Origin: Halorhabdus tiamatea SARL4B
GTDB taxonomy: Archaea; Halobacteriota; Halobacteria; Halobacteriales; Haloarculaceae
DNA: 64,000 bases
Direction of reading: 5' to 3'
Assembly: GCF_000470655.1 (NCBI RefSeq)
Contig: NC_021913.1
Coordinates: 1-64,000, forward strand
Each line of letters begins with the position of its first letter. Positions within the stretch are counted from its first letter, which is position 1. The notes under the pieces are model-generated. The model saw only the letters and a program-made list of their open reading frames with translations, did not search any database and had not been told where the DNA came from. The translations under genes and the position numbers were made by a program. This document shows positions 60,974 through 64,000 of this stretch, one piece after another.

Positions 60974-61891
60974 CATCAGCTATTGGCACTCCGCACGGTC
61001 ATTTAACCCAAAACGGAACCGCCGAATTCTCGCCTGGACGATCGGGGGTGCCTTCGTCCTCACGACGGAGTCGATCGTGACCCAACCACTCGTCCAAGAG
61101 ACCCTCACGAGATCGGAACTGAGACACCTCCTCCAAATCAATACCGGGTCCGGATTACTGTTCGGCGCGGTCGTGGGTTCGTTCGAAGCTCGTGCACTTA
61201 CCAGGGCGGCAGACGCGACTCGTGCCGAGACCAGACTCGAAGATTTTGAAACTGAACGACAGCGCTGGAACGAACTGAATACCGTCTTGCGGCACTACCT
61301 TCTTAACTCGGTTACAGTCATCGATACTCGACTCTCTGAACTTCGTCCCGGTGATTCACGAGACAAGCAATCACATCTGGATACGATCCGCGATCGTCTA
61401 GAGACGATTACCACGATCGGGACCCACGTTGACCATCTCGGCCCTTCGCTCGACGAAGAGGGGATTACGACCGTCGGCGATCTCCAAACGATGTTCGACC
61501 GAGCGACAGCACGCGCAGAGATCGATGTCTCCTGCACAATCGATGCGCCAGAAGAAAGTGAGACCGTCCGGGTCGGAGACCGGGCTGAACAAGAGCTTGC
61601 TCTTTTTCTTGAAGCACTGGCAACGATACTGGAGCCCGACGGGACGATCGCATGCTCGTGTACGTCAATATCCGATCAGGTGACGTGCCGGCTCACCGCG
61701 TCACCGGCAGCACTCCCTGAGGCGGTCGAAGCAGCGTTGTTCGAGCCCATCGAACGCAAGAGCGGGCTGAAGTTCTATCTGGCAGAAACAGCAATCGACG
61801 CGTACGCCAATGTACGGCTGGACCAGAACTGTGATGGGAAGGTTATTTTCGAGATCGACTTCGAAACGGTATCGACTGACGGTTCGTGACA

Positions 61892-62974
61892 TTAATCTTG
61901 ATCGTCAGCCAACGGGAGCTCAACCGTGACAACGGTACCCCGAGGCTCGTTTGCCTCGATCCAAATCTCGCCGTCGTACATATCGACCAACGTGCCAACT
62001 AATGCCAACCCTCCATCGCCAGTGTCTACGTCCGATTCAAACAGCGTCCGCCGACGATCATTCGGAATGCCTGGGCCATTGTCGCGGATGGTCAGCCAGA
62101 CAGCGTCGTCGGCGACCGTGATCGTGATTTCGACGTAGGGATCGTCGGCGTCGTTGTGCTCGACAGCGTTCTCTAGGAGATTATCAACCACTGACTGGAG
62201 TCCAGCGTTCGCGTAGACGAGTGCCGTCTCGGGGAGGTCTGTCCGGACGTCGATCGGGTGGGTTTCGTCTAGTCTGTCAGCCACTTCGGCCGTGATCGAC
62301 GTGAGATCGATCGGCTCGAAATCAGCCGTACCGACCAGTGTTTTAGTGATGGCCTCGGTCGTCTCGATGCGTTCGATCGCCTCGTCGGCCTTTTCGACGA
62401 CGAGGTGGGGACTCTCGATATCAGTATCGTCGATATCAAGCTGTGTGCGAAGAAGTTCACTCCGAGAAGCGATGACACTCAAGTCATTGCGGAGATCATG
62501 ACGAATGAGCTTGTTGACGAACCTCAACGCGTCAGTGACGGCCTCTGCCTGTTGAGCATCGACGCGGGCTTGCGCGTAATAGTAACTGGTAAGAAACCCT
62601 GCAAGCGCCCCAACCTCGATGGCCACGAGCAGTGGGAAGACCGGCTCGGTGACGGCTCGTGATTCGTACTGTCGGACAAGCACTGTCGCGAAAAACGCAC
62701 CGCCAATGACCACAGCGCCGATCAACGTCCGCCACCAGATCGTGTCCAATTCAGCCGATGGAAGGTCACTGTCTGCAAGCCAGTAGCCGGCGAAGATGAT
62801 ACCAAGCGCCGGCACTCCGTCTACAACGAGGGCAGCGACCGGACCAAATGACCCATCGAGTGCCCGTAGTTCGATGGCGTGATAGACGGAAGCGATGAAG
62901 AGCAGCACGACACCAAACCCGGCGATCAAGTGAGGGACCGGCAACCAGGCATCTGCTTGTTCCGAATGGACCAA
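61892..62974 (-). CDS. Membrane-bound sensor histidine kinase
   Basis: 360 residues. Four to five membrane helices fill residues 12-135 (LIAGFGVVLLFIASVYHAIE, ALGIIFAGYWLAD, LIGAVVIGGAFFATVLV, LVAIEVGALAGFLTSYYYA). The phospho-acceptor helix has LIRHDLRNDLSVIASRSELL (H about 159). The N box is VVDNLLENAVEHN (about 260), G1 is IRDNGPGIP (about 290), and the lid is DTGDGGLALVGTLVDMYDGE. All key residues are intact. No response regulator adjoins it; haloarchaeal kinases often have distant partners. Its stop lies two bases from that of the IS66-interrupted kinase-like gene. Confidence 0.9.
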   Translation of the reverse strand: MVHSEQADAWLPVPHLIAGFGVVLLFIASVYHAIELRALDGSFGPVAALVVDGVPALGIIFAGYWLADSDLPSAELDTIWWRTLIGAVVIGGAFFATVLVRQYESRAVTEPVFPLLVAIEVGALAGFLTSYYYAQARVDAQQAEAVTDALRFVNKLIRHDLRNDLSVIASRSELLRTQLDIDDTDIESPHLVVEKADEAIERIETTEAITKTLVGTADFEPIDLTSITAEVADRLDETHPIDVRTDLPETALVYANAGLQSVVDNLLENAVEHNDADDPYVEITITVADDAVWLTIRDNGPGIPNDRRRTLFESDVDTGDGGLALVGTLVDMYDGEIWIEANEPRGTVVTVELPLADDQD

Positions 62975-63110
62975 TGGGATCGTATGATTATGATATCTGC
63001 CCCGTAATAACTGGACTGCCCATTTTCTCAGTCTGTGAACCGTCGATTGTCAATGCAACCGAGCGGACTGTTATCTGATCCAGAAAGTACTCACAGGATT
63101 TACGTGCGGG

Positions 63111-63227
63111 GGACCCACACTCTCAAAACGGGTCGGTTTTTGCCGACCCAGGCGATACGCCTCGCCTCGCGTGTTGGGATTCAGTATCGTGGTTCCCCTG
63201 CCACGTTGAATCCCGAGGGGGCGGTCC
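63111..63227. ncRNA. Candidate structured RNA with three stem-loops inside an outer helix
   Basis: Three hairpins follow each other: GGGTCGG-TTTTTG-CCGACCC (63130-63149), AGGCG-ATA-CGCCT (63150-63162), and a two-part stem GGGATTCA...TGAATCCC enclosing CGTGG...CCACG (63176-63214). GGACC (63111-63115) can pair with GGTCC (63223-63227) to close the set. No credible gene overlaps. Strand, expression and family are unknown. Confidence 0.4.
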
Positions 63228-63665
63228 GACTCATCAATTGCTGACTTCAGGGTGACCCCCACCCTCGGACGCCCCCTCTCCCCCGTCTTCTGACACTAAC
63301 CATCGTAACATGACGTGACGAATTCCTGAAACCACCCCATAGCACTTACATTCCCCAAGCTTGTATTTGGTATTGGCTGGCTATCAAATGCTGGCCTGAA
63401 ATATTGGCGAGTCTCTTTACACAGGGAACTGCCCCTTCCCTGTCGAGAGACAAGAGGCACGGGACTGCGCTCCAGCGTGTTGCTCGCTCACTCCCACTGT
63501 CTGGATCCGTGTCAACACGCTTTCGACGACAGATCGATATCGGATCGATAATACGTCGTCACACAGCACTCCGGACGCTTTTCGACTCGATGGCCGAGCT
63601 GACCCACCGATCGCCTTCCTATCCGCTTCCGGCAACTCAATGCCGATCACGTAGTAACCCACTCG
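63228..63665. other. Gene-free stretch
   Basis: About 440 bases. Open frames cross it on both strands, but none shows a domain or a credible start. I see nothing firm; it may be decayed coding DNA. Confidence 0.35.
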
Positions 63666-64000
63666 TCAGTCTTGTTCTTCACGCGCTCGCTGGCGATTCG
63701 CCACCTTCTCGATCTCTTCGCGAAGAGCATCCAGCTCGTCTTCGAGACGAGCCTGCCGTTCGAGCAACTGTTCGATATCCGGTGTGATCACGTCAGATTG
63801 GCCGATCTCGATCGTCGCAAGGTGCTGCCCAGTCTGCACCCGCTCCGCGTCAGTGTTGTCGGCGAGGTGCTCCCGAAGATGAGCCGAAGCGCCTGGTGGC
63901 CCATGAACGAGTGAAATCCCCAGTGGATCAGCCTCGCGAGCGAACTCAAGCAAATCGTTCGCGGCGGCGTGGCCAGACATCCCACCAATCTCACGGACCC
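63666..64000 (-). CDS. C-terminal end of a beta-CASP metallo-beta-lactamase RNase-like protein (partial)
   Basis: Only the last 110 residues are in the window; the gene continues beyond 64000. VREIGGMSGHAAANDLLEFA contains the conserved GHA-type histidine of beta-CASP nucleases. ISLVHGPPGASAHLREHLAD carries the next His-containing motif (VHG), and GQHLATIEIGQ closes the fold. A C-terminal coiled coil (RQARLEDELDALREEIEKVA) extends it. Family members are RNA exo- or endonucleases acting with two zinc ions. The assignment rests on these C-terminal motifs only. Confidence 0.7.
   Translation of the reverse strand, partial: VREIGGMSGHAAANDLLEFAREADPLGISLVHGPPGASAHLREHLADNTDAERVQTGQHLATIEIGQSDVITPDIEQLLERQARLEDELDALREEIEKVANRQRAREEQD

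Larger units (their letters stand above)
59191..61889 (+). pseudogene. Histidine-kinase-like gene split by IS66 copy B
   Basis: The left piece (59191-59368) encodes MPMMDSRRLASLLAIGGTGL and membrane helices to GIGLLYIS. The right piece (60982-61889) continues in frame once the IS and one CATCAGCT repeat are removed: YWHSARSFNPKRNRRILAWT, IGGAFVLTTESIVTQPLVQE, then ETLTRSELRHLLQINTGSG. A kinase-like helical region contains NELNTVLRHYLLNSVTVIDT, similar to the phospho-acceptor helix with RHYLLN in place of RHDLRN. The ATP-binding half is degenerate (no clear N or G boxes). The start is ATG 59191 (or 59197) after the TATA-like TTTTATCAC. An intact, related kinase lies head-on at 61892, with the two stops nearly touching. 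Confidence 0.82.

Noticed and set aside
63404-63787. 127-residue plus-strand frame near the right end
   Set aside because: It overlaps the beta-CASP gene end in antisense and has no domain or composition typical of this genome.

Overview
The window is from a haloarchaeon (class Halobacteria). The encoded proteins are strongly acidic (rich in D and E), genes begin with leaderless-type promoters, and the replication genes are archaeal Orc1/Cdc6. The transposases are of types common in halophilic archaea (ISH6-like, IS66, IS5, IS630, TnpB-only elements). No ribosomal RNA, tRNA or core housekeeping block is visible. Two intact Orc1/Cdc6 genes flank a repeat-rich non-coding region and three decayed Orc1 fragments lie elsewhere, so this is most likely a megaplasmid or secondary replicon, or a plasmid-derived chromosomal region.

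Layout. 0-5 kb: a decayed orc1, a HEPN-motif protein, an SRAP gene with one nonsense codon, and a membrane protein. 5.3-23.5 kb: an accessory island of DNA-processing genes. A leftward operon with 4-bp overlaps encodes a SNF2 ATPase, a 1095-residue zinc-knuckle array protein, an Mrr-like nuclease-fold protein and a two-repeat WPS-module protein. A divergent rightward pair encodes a second WPS-module protein and a large SF2 helicase. A VWA-domain protein and a membrane-anchored UvrD-type helicase follow. I read the block as a candidate undescribed defence or DNA-surveillance system. 23.8-28.8 kb: an ADP-ribosylglycohydrolase, a YdjM-like protein, a TnpB element with its RNA end, an IS630 apparently nested in a hairpin, and a CBS protein.

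28.8-43.9 kb: small zinc proteins, decayed orc1 pieces, toxin-antitoxin-like pairs (HTH/TumE-like twice, VapBC once), and a secreted metallo-beta-lactamase/lamin-tail lipoprotein. One gene is split by two ISH6-like copies and can be rebuilt exactly from the target duplications. The second TumE-like gene carries a 55-bp palindromic insertion whose removal restores the frame. 43.9-49.6 kb: the replication region. Two orc1 genes diverge, and four families of short repeats lie around them: inverted pairs of TTAACCAACA, an HTTCCTAAGCTT-type iteron, a G-run ORB around the first orc1, and a CTCTATCGATGTG ORB around the second.

49.8-61.0 kb is bounded by two identical inverted IS66 copies. It holds a truncated molybdate/tungstate ABC permease with its ATPase, a haem-copper-oxidase-like membrane protein, DUF2249, MOSC and AhpD-like genes, and an IS5. 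This resembles the fringe of an anaerobic-respiration or molybdenum gene cluster. The right-hand IS66 splits a histidine-kinase-like gene. 61-64 kb: the rest of that gene, an intact histidine kinase, a candidate structured RNA, and the 3' end of a beta-CASP metallo-beta-lactamase gene running off the window.
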